This document shows positions 50,401 through 57,516 of a stretch of 57,516 nt of DNA, in pieces. The DNA is from Hylemonella sp. UBA6679 (GTDB taxonomy: Bacteria; Pseudomonadota; Gammaproteobacteria; Burkholderiales; Burkholderiaceae_C). The position numbers and the translations under genes are program-made. The DNA lies in the NCBI GenBank assembly GCA_002454975.1, contig DKJZ01000042.1, positions 1-57,516 of the forward strand, read 5' to 3'. The first letter of the stretch is position 1. Every line of letters begins with the position of its first letter. The notes under the pieces are model-generated. The model did not search any database. It was not told the origin of the DNA and saw nothing but the letters and a program-made list of their open reading frames with translations.

Positions 50401-50514
50401 CGCGTCAATCGGCAGGTCTTTGAACGCCACCCAGCCCGCCACCACCAGGCCCAACGTGGCCACCATCACCAACAAGCGCTGGGACAACGACCAGCCTATC
50501 AAGCGCTCAAGCAT
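47443..50514 (-). CDS. Heavy-metal-type (CzcA/CusA) RND efflux pump (system 1)
   Basis: 1023-residue inner membrane proton antiporter with 12 predicted membrane segments and two large periplasmic loops. Family marks: DLPIDAFPDVSSTQVKI, GMTPEEVESRVVIPIE, and in TM4 LSIAIGLLVDAAVVVVEN. In the CzcA subgroup this TM4 motif begins DFG; here it begins AIG, as in the CusA-like (monovalent metal) group. The metal is nevertheless not decided. Overlaps the MFP gene by one base (TGATG) and the outer membrane gene by four. Confidence 0.93.
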   Translation of the reverse strand: MLERLIGWSLSQRLLVMVATLGLVVAGWVAFKDLPIDAFPDVSSTQVKIILKTPGMTPEEVESRVVIPIEQELLGLPRQTILRSQSKYGIADITLDFADGTDIYWARAQVNERLSGVLQDLPPGISGGLAPITTPLGEMFMFTIEGDAPLVDKRTVLDTLIRPQLRSIPGVADINSLGGYARAFEVVPDPAALAARRVSLAQLQIALAENNRNDGAGRLNSGDNSLLVRSDGSVRSLDDVRAMAITSHHGQAVRVGDVAQVRMGSLTRYGAVTQDGRGEAVQGLVLGLRGANAQKVVHEVSARLAQISKTLPAGLSVKVFYNRGELVERAVNTVAKALLEAIVLVLALLLLFLGSWRAALVVAVILPLSALGTFLLMDQFHLSANLMSLGGLSIAIGLLVDAAVVVVENLQTRSTGPLGSRLQLSDVLAATREVAVPVVSGMLIIMMVFVPLLTLQGLEGKLFSPVAQTIVFALAVSLLLSLTVIPVLASLLLKGGAHHSPRLVQWLELRYSRLLDAALARTRTVVTLAVLVLVVAVVVFTQVGKSFMPTLDEGDIIMQVEKEPDITLEASLAQDGALQRKILSAVPEVKSIVTRVGADEIGLDAMGFQDSDAFLVLQPPHTWRFATKEALVDELRRVLDGTPDVNISFTQPIEMRTAEMLSGVRGDLAVKIFGHDPATLNRLAEQVVKVLQSLPGSEEVITVKNEGLQYVQVSIDRVAAGRLGLSVEQIQNDLRALLEGRPVGVVMVEGKRVPLIVRGPETLRLTPALFAQLQLPLADGQSIALSSLAKLEVTEGPVRIDREGSSRMAVVRANVRGRDLVGFVAEAKAAVAQQVPLPAGVHLAWGGQFENQQRAAARLMLVVPVVLGVIVLMLFVTLGSVRQALLVLANVPFALVGGVLALAVAGEYLSVPASVGFIALMGMAVLNGLVLVNGFNQMLAMGLPLDQVVRQGAIRRLRPVLMTASITALGLIPLLLATGPGSEVQRPLAVVVMGGLLSATALTLVLLPMMFKRYGLSRTEAQP

Positions 50515-51401
50515 CAGCGACCCGCCGCGCGCTGCCAGCGCAGGGTGACAAACTGGTTGATGCGCAAACAGTCGTCGCGGCCGCTGAGCTCGGCACGCAT
50601 CATCACGTTTTGCGTGGCGCTGTTGAGCTCTCGACCGATGGCGCTCAAGCGGGCAGGGCGCTGGCAGCCGTCCACGCTCAGGGCGTCGCCCACGCGCAAA
50701 CCGGCCAACTGCGCTTGGGTGGCCTGAAGCTCAATGACCAACTTGTCCACACGCCCCAGCCGCACCACCGGCGCGCCGGCTTCCAAGCGCTGCCCAGGCA
50801 GGGCCAGCACCTCCAGCACCGTGCCGGCCGTTGGCGCTTTGAGTTCCAAAGCGGCCGGCAAACCCGAAGGCAAAGCAGGCGATGCTTCCGCCGTGGCCTG
50901 TCCGCTGGCAGCGGCAGGCGCCGAGCTACTCACCAAGAGCTGCAAGGCCTCGTCGCTCACACCGGCTAGGCGCAAAGCCTGGCGACGTTCACGCGCAGCC
51001 AGATCAGCCATTTCAAACTGGGCGCGCGAAGCCTGCTGGCGCTGCTGGGCCACCAGGCCTTCGTTGAACAAGGCCTCATCGCGTGCGGCGGTGGCCTGCG
51101 CCAGGCGGGCCTGGGTGTGGGCGGTGACCCACTCACGCTGCATTTCCACCAGCGCTGGGCTGATGACGCGCACCACCGGCTGACCAGCGCGCACCGCGCT
51201 CATGGGGGTGACCAGCACGCGCTGCACCACGCCCGGCAAGGGCATGCTCACCACCTCGCTTTGGTCGGCAGGCAGCACCACGGTGCCCTGAAACACGCGC
51301 ACATCGCTGACCAGCGGCTGGGCCAAGGCTGCTGCACAGGGGCTCAAAACAGCCATCACCCACAGCGTGCTTGGGCGCAAAACTCGGTCAAAGAAAAGCA
51401 T
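50514..51401 (-). CDS. RND periplasmic adaptor (membrane fusion) protein (system 1)
   Basis: 295 residues, shorter than usual CzcB-type adaptors. Signal peptide (LWVMAVLSPCAAALAQ), lipoyl halves around VVSMPLPGVVQRVLVTPMSAVRAGQPVV and LKAPTAGTVLEVLALPGQRLEAG, and a short alpha-helical hairpin (about 95-160). A C-terminal barrel-like part ends at RWQRAAGR, with no large membrane-proximal domain. ATG at 51401 gives the best signal; others lie at 51413, 51440 and 51479. Confidence 0.85.
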   Translation of the reverse strand: MLFFDRVLRPSTLWVMAVLSPCAAALAQPLVSDVRVFQGTVVLPADQSEVVSMPLPGVVQRVLVTPMSAVRAGQPVVRVISPALVEMQREWVTAHTQARLAQATAARDEALFNEGLVAQQRQQASRAQFEMADLAARERRQALRLAGVSDEALQLLVSSSAPAAASGQATAEASPALPSGLPAALELKAPTAGTVLEVLALPGQRLEAGAPVVRLGRVDKLVIELQATQAQLAGLRVGDALSVDGCQRPARLSAIGRELNSATQNVMMRAELSGRDDCLRINQFVTLRWQRAAGR

Positions 51402-51527
51402 GGGCAGGCACATCCGCAAAGCAGCCGGGATGGCCGCCATCAAGCGCCGATTATCGCGCGCAGGCGCGATGAACCGCACCTTGTCAGGTCAAACATCACA
51501 ACAGGTGGGTAGCCTCAGGCCCAGGCG

Positions 51528-52253
51528 TCAAAACCAAGGGCCGGGGGTGTAACGCAGGCCCAGAGACAGCCAGCGCGAGGCGGGGTCACCACCAGCTTGC
51601 TGGCCAAAGGTGAAGTCGAGCTGAAAGCGCTGAGGCACAACGAAAACGCGCCAACCGGCCTGCCAGTAAGGGCGGGCTTTGTCGTCGCCAAAAGTTTCCG
51701 CCACCCAAGAAAAACTTGGGCTGCTGGCAAACTCCGTGCCCAAGCCCCAGGTCATGCGGTCTTGGCTGCTGGCTTTGTCGCGCAACCAGCCCACGTTGAG
51801 GTGGGCAAGCCAGCGGTCGTTGTCAAACGAGGCGCTGAAGGGTGCGTACACATACTGGTTGCCCAGTTGGTTGGGGCCAGGGCGCACCTCGGGGTGGTGC
51901 ACCGTGCCTGCGGCCAGGCCCCAGCCCCAGCCGTTGGTGCGCAAGGGTTGAACAATGGTTTTGAACTGCAGCACCGTGTCGGTGGTGAGCGGCTCGCCTG
52001 TGTTGCGGGCCTGCCCGCCGCCCAAGGTGAGCTCTAAATTGCCGCCCAGGTTGCAAGCCGGCAGTGCCCAGAACTCTTGGCTGGCGCTGTAGCTGCGCAC
52101 CCAGCTCTCCAGCTGGCAGCTGCCCTCGGCGGTGATGCGGGCGTCGTCGGTGACAAAGGGCCGTGCTGCCTGTGCGGGCGCGGCCACAAGAAGCAAAAGC
52201 GCGAAGCTGCAACGCAAAGCAGGCGTGAACAACAGGCTGGGCAAAACGCGCAT
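51528..52253 (-). CDS. Hypothetical secreted protein, probable outer membrane beta-barrel
   Basis: 241 residues. Signal peptide (LLLLVAAPAQA) followed by alternating-hydrophobicity strands rich in Gly, Trp and Phe (NLELTLGGGQAR, GWGWGLAAGTVHHP, LAHLNVGWLRD, LDFTFGQQAGG), ending in the aromatic terminal PGPWF expected of outer membrane barrels. No named family recognised. It lies nine bases behind the sensor kinase gene and 126 bp before the adaptor gene, so it is probably part of the metal-efflux operon. Confidence 0.7.
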   Translation of the reverse strand: MRVLPSLLFTPALRCSFALLLLVAAPAQAARPFVTDDARITAEGSCQLESWVRSYSASQEFWALPACNLGGNLELTLGGGQARNTGEPLTTDTVLQFKTIVQPLRTNGWGWGLAAGTVHHPEVRPGPNQLGNQYVYAPFSASFDNDRWLAHLNVGWLRDKASSQDRMTWGLGTEFASSPSFSWVAETFGDDKARPYWQAGWRVFVVPQRFQLDFTFGQQAGGDPASRWLSLGLRYTPGPWF

Positions 52254-52262
52254 GTGGTCATT

Positions 52263-53708
52263 CTAGGTGGGCGGCGTGACAGGCTCGTGACGTTGGCGTG
52301 CCAACACCAAGGTGGCGCACAAACCTGGCCCTTGCGGCGCTGGCCCCAGCGTGAATGCAGCCGGCATCAGCGTTGCGAAACGCGCCACGATGGCCAAACC
52401 CAGGCCTGCACCCTCACCCAAGTCAGGCACGTGCGCGCCCGGGGCCAAGCGCCCCTGGTGGGGCCCGCGCACGCCGCGCTGCACATACTGGCGGCATTGC
52501 TCAGGCGACAGGCCCGGGCCGTTGTCCACCACGGTCAGACGTACCTCGCTGGGGTGCGGGTCGATGGTCACCGTCACGCGGGCTTGTGGCTGGGGCGCAG
52601 CACCCGCAGGCCAACGGCCGTGGCGCAAGGCGTTGTCGATCAAATTGCCCAAAGCCCCTTCGAGCAAACCGGCATGCACCCACACCTGCACGCCCTGGTC
52701 CAGGCCTTGTGCGCCCAGGTCCACACCCAGCGCGTCGGCTCGGGGCAAATAGCGCATCAGGGTGTCGCGCACCAGCTCGTCAAGATCCACCCACTGGGCG
52801 GGCAGGCTCACGTCGGTTTCCTCGGCCAAGGCCAGGGCCAACAGCTGCTCCACCAGGCGGCTGGCGCGCGCCTCGCTGGCAGCAATGCGTTGGAGCTGCT
52901 CGCGCATCACAACGGCGTCTTGGTGCGCCAGCCCGTATTCGGTCAGGGCACGTATGCCCGCCAGGGGCGTGCGCAGCTCGTGCGCCACATTGCCTGAGAA
53001 CTCACGCTGGGCGCGCAGGCTGTCGCCCAAGCGTGCCAGCAGCGCATTGATGGCCGCGCCCAAGCTGGCCATGTCTTGGGTGGTGGTGGAGACCGGCAAG
53101 GGGGTGAGGTCGCGGGCGTCGCGCTCACCCACCGAGCGCTGCAGGCTGGTCAGGGGTGCGAGCTCGCGCCCAATCACCACGCGCAACCACACCGCCAAGG
53201 CCAAGAGCAGCAAAACCTGAGGCACCACCGACAGCAGCAGCACGCTGCGCAACAGGGCCAAACGGCTGCCCTGGGTTTGCGCCACCAACACCACAAAAGG
53301 CTCGGGCTGGCTGCGCACCAGCACCACGCTGCGCAGCTCTTTGCCCTGGTAGCTGATGTCGTCGAACAGCACTTTTTTGTCGCCCTCGGGCCAGGGCGCG
53401 CGCAAACCGGGGTGGCCGGCCATGAGCGAGCCATCTTCTCGCATCACCGAAAAATACACGCTCTCGCTTTGATCAAACAAAAGCGCGCCCATTTCGCGGG
53501 TGCTCAGGTCCAGCGTGAGGCCTTGTTGACGGTTGCTCACGCGCGAGGCAATGGCGTAGGCGTCGTCCAGCATGGCGCGGTCAAACGCCTGTTGGGTGAA
53601 AAACAGCGACACCGCCAAGGTCACCACCGTGCCCAGCGTCCACGTCATGGCCAAGGGCCAGAGCACTTGGCGGCTCAGCAAGGACCGCAGGCTGCGCAAC
53701 TGGCTCAT
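52263..53708 (-). CDS. Sensor histidine kinase
   Basis: 481 residues. TM1 (about 15-37), a periplasmic sensor of about 115 residues, TM2 (155-178), a linker and dimerisation region with phospho-acceptor H243 in NVAHELRTPLAG, N box NLIDNALRHG, G1 VDNGPGLS and G2 GEGAGLGLAIV. Same group as TctE/QseC-like kinases. It overlaps the response regulator gene by four bases and is followed by efflux genes. Confidence 0.93.
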   Translation of the reverse strand: MSQLRSLRSLLSRQVLWPLAMTWTLGTVVTLAVSLFFTQQAFDRAMLDDAYAIASRVSNRQQGLTLDLSTREMGALLFDQSESVYFSVMREDGSLMAGHPGLRAPWPEGDKKVLFDDISYQGKELRSVVLVRSQPEPFVVLVAQTQGSRLALLRSVLLLSVVPQVLLLLALAVWLRVVIGRELAPLTSLQRSVGERDARDLTPLPVSTTTQDMASLGAAINALLARLGDSLRAQREFSGNVAHELRTPLAGIRALTEYGLAHQDAVVMREQLQRIAASEARASRLVEQLLALALAEETDVSLPAQWVDLDELVRDTLMRYLPRADALGVDLGAQGLDQGVQVWVHAGLLEGALGNLIDNALRHGRWPAGAAPQPQARVTVTIDPHPSEVRLTVVDNGPGLSPEQCRQYVQRGVRGPHQGRLAPGAHVPDLGEGAGLGLAIVARFATLMPAAFTLGPAPQGPGLCATLVLARQRHEPVTPPT

Positions 53709-54397
53709 GGCGCTGCGCTTTCAAGCACATAGCCCAGGCCGCGCAGGGTCCGTATGTTGGCCCCCGTGCCCGCGAGTTTTTTGCGCAAGCGCGAGATGAA
53801 CGCCTCCAACGCGTTGTCGGCCAGCAGCTCGTCAAACGTCGAAAGCTTTTCCGACAGGCGGCGCTTGCTCACCACCCGCCCGGGTGGGGTGATGAGCTCC
53901 CACAGCACCTCAAATTCACGCGCGGGCAAATCAAGAAACACGCCGTCGATGGCAAAGCGGCGCGCTTGCCGGTCCAGGCTCAGGCGCCCAAGCTCGAACT
54001 GGTCTTGGGTGCCGCGGGTGCGGCGCACCAAGGCACGCAGACGGGCCTCCACCTCGGCCAGCTCAAAGGGCTTGCCCAGGTAATCATCGGCCCCTGCGTC
54101 CAGGCCGGCAATGCGTTCTTCGGTGCGGTTGCGCGCGGTCAAAACCAGCACCGGTGTGTGGTCGCCGCGGGCGCGGGCCTCGCGCAGCACCGTCAGGCCG
54201 CTGGCCATGGGGGCACCGGGCTGGGCGTGTTCGGGCAAATTGAGGTCGAGCAACACAGCGTCAAAAGGCTGCACTTGCCAAAAGTGCCGGGCCTGCGCCA
54301 GGTTACCCGCCACGTCCACGCGGTGGCCCGCCTCGGTGAGGCTGTGCAGCATCACCTCGGCCAACACCGGGTCGTCTTCGACGAGCAACATACGCAT
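53705..54397 (-). CDS. OmpR-family response regulator (TctD/QseB-like)
   Basis: 230 residues. Receiver domain with LLVEDDP, phospho-acceptor D51 in AVLLDLNLPE, LTARNRTEE and LGKPFELAEVEARL; C-terminal winged helix with LPAREFEVLWELI and ALEAFISRLRKKL, ending RTLRGLGYVLE. First gene of the leftward operon and divergent from the second efflux operon; a GTCAGT direct repeat in the shared 56-bp region is a candidate binding site. Confidence 0.94.
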   Translation of the reverse strand: MRMLLVEDDPVLAEVMLHSLTEAGHRVDVAGNLAQARHFWQVQPFDAVLLDLNLPEHAQPGAPMASGLTVLREARARGDHTPVLVLTARNRTEERIAGLDAGADDYLGKPFELAEVEARLRALVRRTRGTQDQFELGRLSLDRQARRFAIDGVFLDLPAREFEVLWELITPPGRVVSKRRLSEKLSTFDELLADNALEAFISRLRKKLAGTGANIRTLRGLGYVLESAAP

Positions 54398-54414
54398 CAG
54401 CCCTTACCTCTCAA

Positions 54415-54431
54415 GTCAGTTGGTGGTCAGT
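54415..54431. promoter_or_regulatory. Direct repeat between the two efflux operons
   Basis: GTCAGT occurs at 54415-54420 and 54426-54431, an 11-base start-to-start spacing typical of OmpR-family head-to-tail binding sites. It lies between the regulator start (54397) and the second outer membrane gene (54454), so one site could serve both operons. Confidence 0.5.
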
Positions 54432-54453
54432 GAGTCTTTTCAACAATGAATCG

Positions 54454-55755
54454 ATGAGACCCCTTCGAATTGTCACGCTGAGCACCGCCTTGGCCGGCTT
54501 CATGGCCAGCGCCGCCCTGGCCCAAAGCATGCCAGAAGCCGCGCCCAGCCCGGCCAACCCCAGCACGAACCTTAGTTTGCGCCAGGCTTTGCAAGCTGCC
54601 AGCGCTAATCTGGATGTAGCCCTGGCCCGCAGCAGCCTGGCGGGCGCCCAGGCCGACATTGTCAGCGCGAACCGCGCGCCTTTGCCCACACTGAGCACCA
54701 AACTGAGCCAAATGGACCTGCAAAACGGCATTGGCAACGGGCATTGGCTGACCGAAAAGCGGGTGGACAAGTCCATCGGGCTGGACTGGACCTGGGAGCG
54801 TGGCAACAAACGTGCCTTGCGCACCCAGTCTGCCCAGCAAACTGCAGCGGCGGCCAGCGCCGACCTGCAAGAGGTGCGCACCCAGCAGCTGCTGGCCACC
54901 CACGTGGGCTTTTTTGACCTGCTGGCTTTTCAGGAGCGCTTGGGGCACTTTGCAGCGATCGAGCGCAGCGCGGCCGAACTGGCCCAGGCTGCCCGCCTGC
55001 GGGTGAACGCGGGCGACCTCTCGGTGCAAGAGGGTTTGCGCACCGACATCGAGCACCAGCGCGCCCGCTCAGACCTGCAACTCGCCGAGCTTGACCGCCA
55101 ACGCGCAGCCATTGCCCTGTGGCAAACCACTGGCCTAGCAACACCGCCACAAGAGCTGCGCGCCAACAGCGACTGGCCAGCCGTGGGGGCCCCCATGCCC
55201 ATGCCCGACCTGGCCAGCTTGGTGCAGCAGCGCGCCGATGTGCGGGCCGCTGAGTCGCGCGTGCTCGCTGCCCAAGCCGCGCTGGACAACGCGCGTGCGC
55301 TCAAGGTCAGCGACATCACCTGGGGCGCCTCGTACGACCACTACCCCGGCACTTCCACGGCGCTGATGGAGTTGCGCCTGCAAATGCCCCTGCAGTGGGG
55401 CTATGGTTTTGAGGGCGAAATCGCACGGGCCACCGCACAACTCACCCTGGCGCAAGACGCTTTGGAGAAAACGCGCCGCGTGGCCTTGTCTGAACTGCAG
55501 CGCCTGCAACAAGAAACCCGCAACACCGCCGAGCGCGCCCGCGCCTACGAGCAAGACATCTTGCCGCGCGCCCGCCAAGTGGCCCAAGGCGCCGAGCTGG
55601 CTTACAGCAAAGGCGCGCTGTCACTGACGGACCTGCTCGACGCGCGGCGCACCCTGCGCGCAACACTGCTCGACAGCCTGGCTGCACGCACCGATCACGC
55701 CAAGGCCGCCGGCCTGTGGCAACTGCGCCTGAGCGCCCCTGAGACACGCGAATGA
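54454..55755 (+). CDS. TolC/CzcC-type outer membrane efflux protein (system 2)
   Basis: 433 residues. Signal peptide RPLRIVTLSTALAGFMASAALAQ and then TolC-like helical repeats (LSLRQALQAASANLDVALARS; AARLRVNAGDLSVQEGLRTDIEHQRA). It is distinct in sequence from the system 1 channel. ATG at 54454 preferred over GTG at 54430. Overlaps the adaptor gene by four bases (ATGA). First gene of the rightward operon. Confidence 0.88.
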   Translation: MRPLRIVTLSTALAGFMASAALAQSMPEAAPSPANPSTNLSLRQALQAASANLDVALARSSLAGAQADIVSANRAPLPTLSTKLSQMDLQNGIGNGHWLTEKRVDKSIGLDWTWERGNKRALRTQSAQQTAAAASADLQEVRTQQLLATHVGFFDLLAFQERLGHFAAIERSAAELAQAARLRVNAGDLSVQEGLRTDIEHQRARSDLQLAELDRQRAAIALWQTTGLATPPQELRANSDWPAVGAPMPMPDLASLVQQRADVRAAESRVLAAQAALDNARALKVSDITWGASYDHYPGTSTALMELRLQMPLQWGYGFEGEIARATAQLTLAQDALEKTRRVALSELQRLQQETRNTAERARAYEQDILPRARQVAQGAELAYSKGALSLTDLLDARRTLRATLLDSLAARTDHAKAAGLWQLRLSAPETRE

Positions 55756-56966
55756 CCATGACCCCACACCTCCCCCTGGCACTGGCGGCAGTGCTGCTGC
55801 TGAGCGCCTGCAACCCGGCCCCCGCACCGGTGACCGAAGCCCCGGCGCCCATCATCCAAAGCAACCAGGTGCGTTTCGCCCCGGGGCACCCGCAGCTTGC
55901 GCTGTTGACGGTGAGCCCGGCCGCACCAGGCAGCGTTGTTCAGGTGGACATGCCGGCCAAGCTGGTGTGGAACGAAGAAAACACGCAGCGCGTGTACCCC
56001 GCTTTGAGCGGGCGCGTGGTGAGCATCCACAGCGATGTGGGGCAAAGCGTGAACCCGGGCAGTGTGTTGGCCCAGTTGGCCTCGCCTGAGTTTGGCCAGG
56101 CCCAAAGCGACACCAGCAAAGCGCAGGCCGAAGCCCGGCTCGCCGAGCGTGCCCTGGAACGCCAGCGCGAGTTGTTTTCTGCCGGCGTTGTGGCGCGCAA
56201 AGATCTGGAGATGGCCGAAACCGACCACGCCCGCGCCCAGGCCGAGCTGGACCGGGCCTACGCCCGCACCCGGCTTTACGGCAGCCAAGGTACGGTCAAC
56301 CAGGCGCTGTCCCTCACTGCGGGCATCCACGGCATCGTGGTGGAACGCAACCTCAACCCCGGGCAAGAATTGCGCCCTGACCTGGCCGGCCCAGGCGTGC
56401 CGGCTTTGTTTGTGGTGACCGACCCATCCACGCTGTGGGTACAAATCGATGCGCGCGAGGCCGACCAGGGCCTGGCCCGACCCGGCAACACCTTTGAAAT
56501 TGTGTCGCCCTCGTTGCCCGGGCAAACCTTCGTTGGCACGGTGGTGGCGGTCTCCGACTTCATCGACCCGCTGACACGCACTGTGAAAATTCGCGGCTTG
56601 GTGGCCAACCCACTGCGCGAACTCAAAGCCGAGATGCTGGTCACCGCGCGCTTTGAGCGCAAGTTTTCGCAAGGCGCTGCGGTGCCGGCCACGGCCGTGC
56701 AACTCATCGGCAACAAACACAACGCGTTTGTGCGCACGCAAGATGGCGTGTTTGAGCGCCGCGATGTGGAGATGCTCTACGAGGGACCCAAAGAGGTGGT
56801 GCTTCGCAGTGGCGTGGAGCCCGGTGAGATGGTGGTGATTGAAAACGCCCTCATGCTCACACGCTTGCTGCGCTTGGCCGAAACCGAGACCAAAGCCGCA
56901 CCCCTTGCGGCAAAACCCGACACAGCCCCTGGCAACCCAGACAAGCGCAACGGGGCCACGCAATGA
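55752..56966 (+). CDS. RND periplasmic adaptor lipoprotein, CzcB-like (system 2)
   Basis: 404 residues. Signal with lipobox LLSAC, so lipid-anchored. Lipoyl, hairpin and barrel domains as in CzcB-type adaptors: YPALSGRVVSIHSDVGQSVNPGSVLAQL, a coiled coil (about 112-170) and DFIDPLTRTVKIRGLV. It is about 110 residues longer than the system 1 adaptor. ATG overlaps the channel gene stop, and its stop overlaps the pump ATG, so all three genes are coupled. Confidence 0.92.
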   Translation: MTMTPHLPLALAAVLLLSACNPAPAPVTEAPAPIIQSNQVRFAPGHPQLALLTVSPAAPGSVVQVDMPAKLVWNEENTQRVYPALSGRVVSIHSDVGQSVNPGSVLAQLASPEFGQAQSDTSKAQAEARLAERALERQRELFSAGVVARKDLEMAETDHARAQAELDRAYARTRLYGSQGTVNQALSLTAGIHGIVVERNLNPGQELRPDLAGPGVPALFVVTDPSTLWVQIDAREADQGLARPGNTFEIVSPSLPGQTFVGTVVAVSDFIDPLTRTVKIRGLVANPLRELKAEMLVTARFERKFSQGAAVPATAVQLIGNKHNAFVRTQDGVFERRDVEMLYEGPKEVVLRSGVEPGEMVVIENALMLTRLLRLAETETKAAPLAAKPDTAPGNPDKRNGATQ

Positions 56967-57516
56967 AGCGCTTGATTCAGTACGCGCTGCACCAGCCGCT
57001 GTTCATTGTGCTGGGCACGATCCTGTTTGCCCTGGCCGGCGTGGTGGCCTTCAAAAGCCTGTCGGTGGAGGCTTTTCCTGATGTCACCGACACCCAGGTC
57101 ACGGTGATTGCGCTGTACCCCGGGCGCGCGGCCGAAGAGGTGGAAAAACAAGTCACCTTGCCCATTGAGACCGCCCTGGCAGGCGTGCCCAACGCCATTC
57201 GGCTGTTCTCGCACACGCAGTTTGGTTTGTCTTTCACCGTGGTCACGTACAACGACGCAGCCAAGGTGCTCGAAGCGCGCCAGCAGGTCAACGAACGCTT
57301 GCGCGCGGTTGATTTGCCCCCAGGGGTTGAGGCCCAAATGGCGCCCAACGCCACACCGGTGGGTGAGGTCATGCGTTACCGCTTGCGTGGCAACGGCAAA
57401 ACCACCACCGAGCTGCGCACGCTGCAAGACTGGGTGGTTGAGCGCGCCTTGCGCCAAGTGCCTGGCGTGGCCGATGTGGTGACCATGGGCGGCTTCATCA
57501 AGCAGTACGAGGTGCA
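56963..57516 (+). CDS. Heavy-metal-type RND efflux pump (system 2), N-terminal part
   Basis: First 184 residues, open to the window edge. Starts MKRLIQYALHQPLFIVLGTIL, followed by SVEAFPDVTDTQVTVI and GRAAEEVEKQVTLPIETAL, the CzcA/CusA family start. The ATG overlaps the adaptor stop (ATGA). Membrane segments after TM1 and the metal-binding loops lie outside the window. Confidence 0.92.
   Translation, partial: MKRLIQYALHQPLFIVLGTILFALAGVVAFKSLSVEAFPDVTDTQVTVIALYPGRAAEEVEKQVTLPIETALAGVPNAIRLFSHTQFGLSFTVVTYNDAAKVLEARQQVNERLRAVDLPPGVEAQMAPNATPVGEVMRYRLRGNGKTTTELRTLQDWVVERALRQVPGVADVVTMGGFIKQYEV

Noticed and set aside
54398..54453. Copper-box type palindrome (CueR or CusR consensus) between the efflux operons
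   Set aside because: No matching dyad found; only a GTCAGT direct repeat is visible, so no metal was assigned.
1..57516. tRNA or rRNA genes, CRISPR arrays, prophage, transposase genes
   Set aside because: I found no cloverleaf ends, spaced direct repeats, integrases, structural phage genes or transposase frames on reading the sequence; a covariance-model scan would be needed to exclude small RNAs.

Overview
The window is GC-rich, densely coding chromosomal DNA with no phage, plasmid, IS or CRISPR signature. Two Bug-type solute receptors, a split MetH, a paaABCDE-paaG-paaK cluster with paaX, a GTP-type PEPCK and the order mnmG-rsmG-lysE-parA-hydrolase-parB all suggest a beta-proteobacterium of the order Burkholderiales. 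Comamonadaceae (Limnohabitans/Rhodoferax/Polaromonas-like) is most likely. That placement is inference from gene content and order, not a database result. Three parS-like sites in mnmG/rsmG suggest that the 38-45 kb part lies near the chromosome origin.

Layout. 1-3.3 kb: an M20 amidohydrolase (cut by the left edge) and a Bug receptor, divergent from a LysR gene across a perfect palindrome, then a DUF1330 gene. 3.3-10.6 kb: TauE-like exporter, MetH homocysteine domain, RecQ, small proteins (one of 46 residues) and pckG. 10.7-13.1 kb: LysR, phosphoesterase, universal stress protein. 13.1-16.0 kb: LysR divergent from an SbtA-type bicarbonate transporter that is followed closely by a DUF6671 zinc-ribbon protein. 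16.0-24.0 kb: phenylacetate catabolism (paaABCDE-G-K, divergent paaX-paaI, a flavin reductase). 24.1-29.3 kb: lipoprotein phosphoesterase and a glutarate module (CoA-transferase, glutaryl-CoA dehydrogenase, divergent LysR), split by a 542-bp gene-free stretch full of inverted repeats. 29.4-37.5 kb: DUF962, DUF1080 lipoprotein, a second Bug receptor, an EamA transporter, acetoacetyl-CoA synthetase, cobalamin adenosyltransferase, an FAD-linked oxidase and a toxin-antitoxin pair. 37.6-44.5 kb: methyltransferase and the mnmG-rsmG-lysE-parA-hydrolase-parB cluster. 44.7-45.9 kb: a cysteine-cluster protein and a class II aldolase. 46.0-57.5 kb: two divergent heavy-metal-type RND efflux systems around one two-component system; the second is cut by the right edge.

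How the genes work together. Much of the window serves uptake and CoA-thioester catabolism of organic and aromatic acids (phenylacetate, glutarate, acetoacetate, probably N-acyl compounds). These feed acetyl-CoA and TCA intermediates that PEPCK links to gluconeogenesis. MetH and the cobalamin adenosyltransferase both imply cobalamin use. The least expected items are the LysR-SbtA-DUF6671 unit, a hydrolase between parA and parB that has lost its nucleophile serine, a parS-like site inside a lineage-specific insertion of MnmG, the palindrome-rich intergenic stretch, and the paired RND systems. Nearly all catabolic units have an inverted or direct repeat in their divergent promoter region, which gives testable operator assignments.
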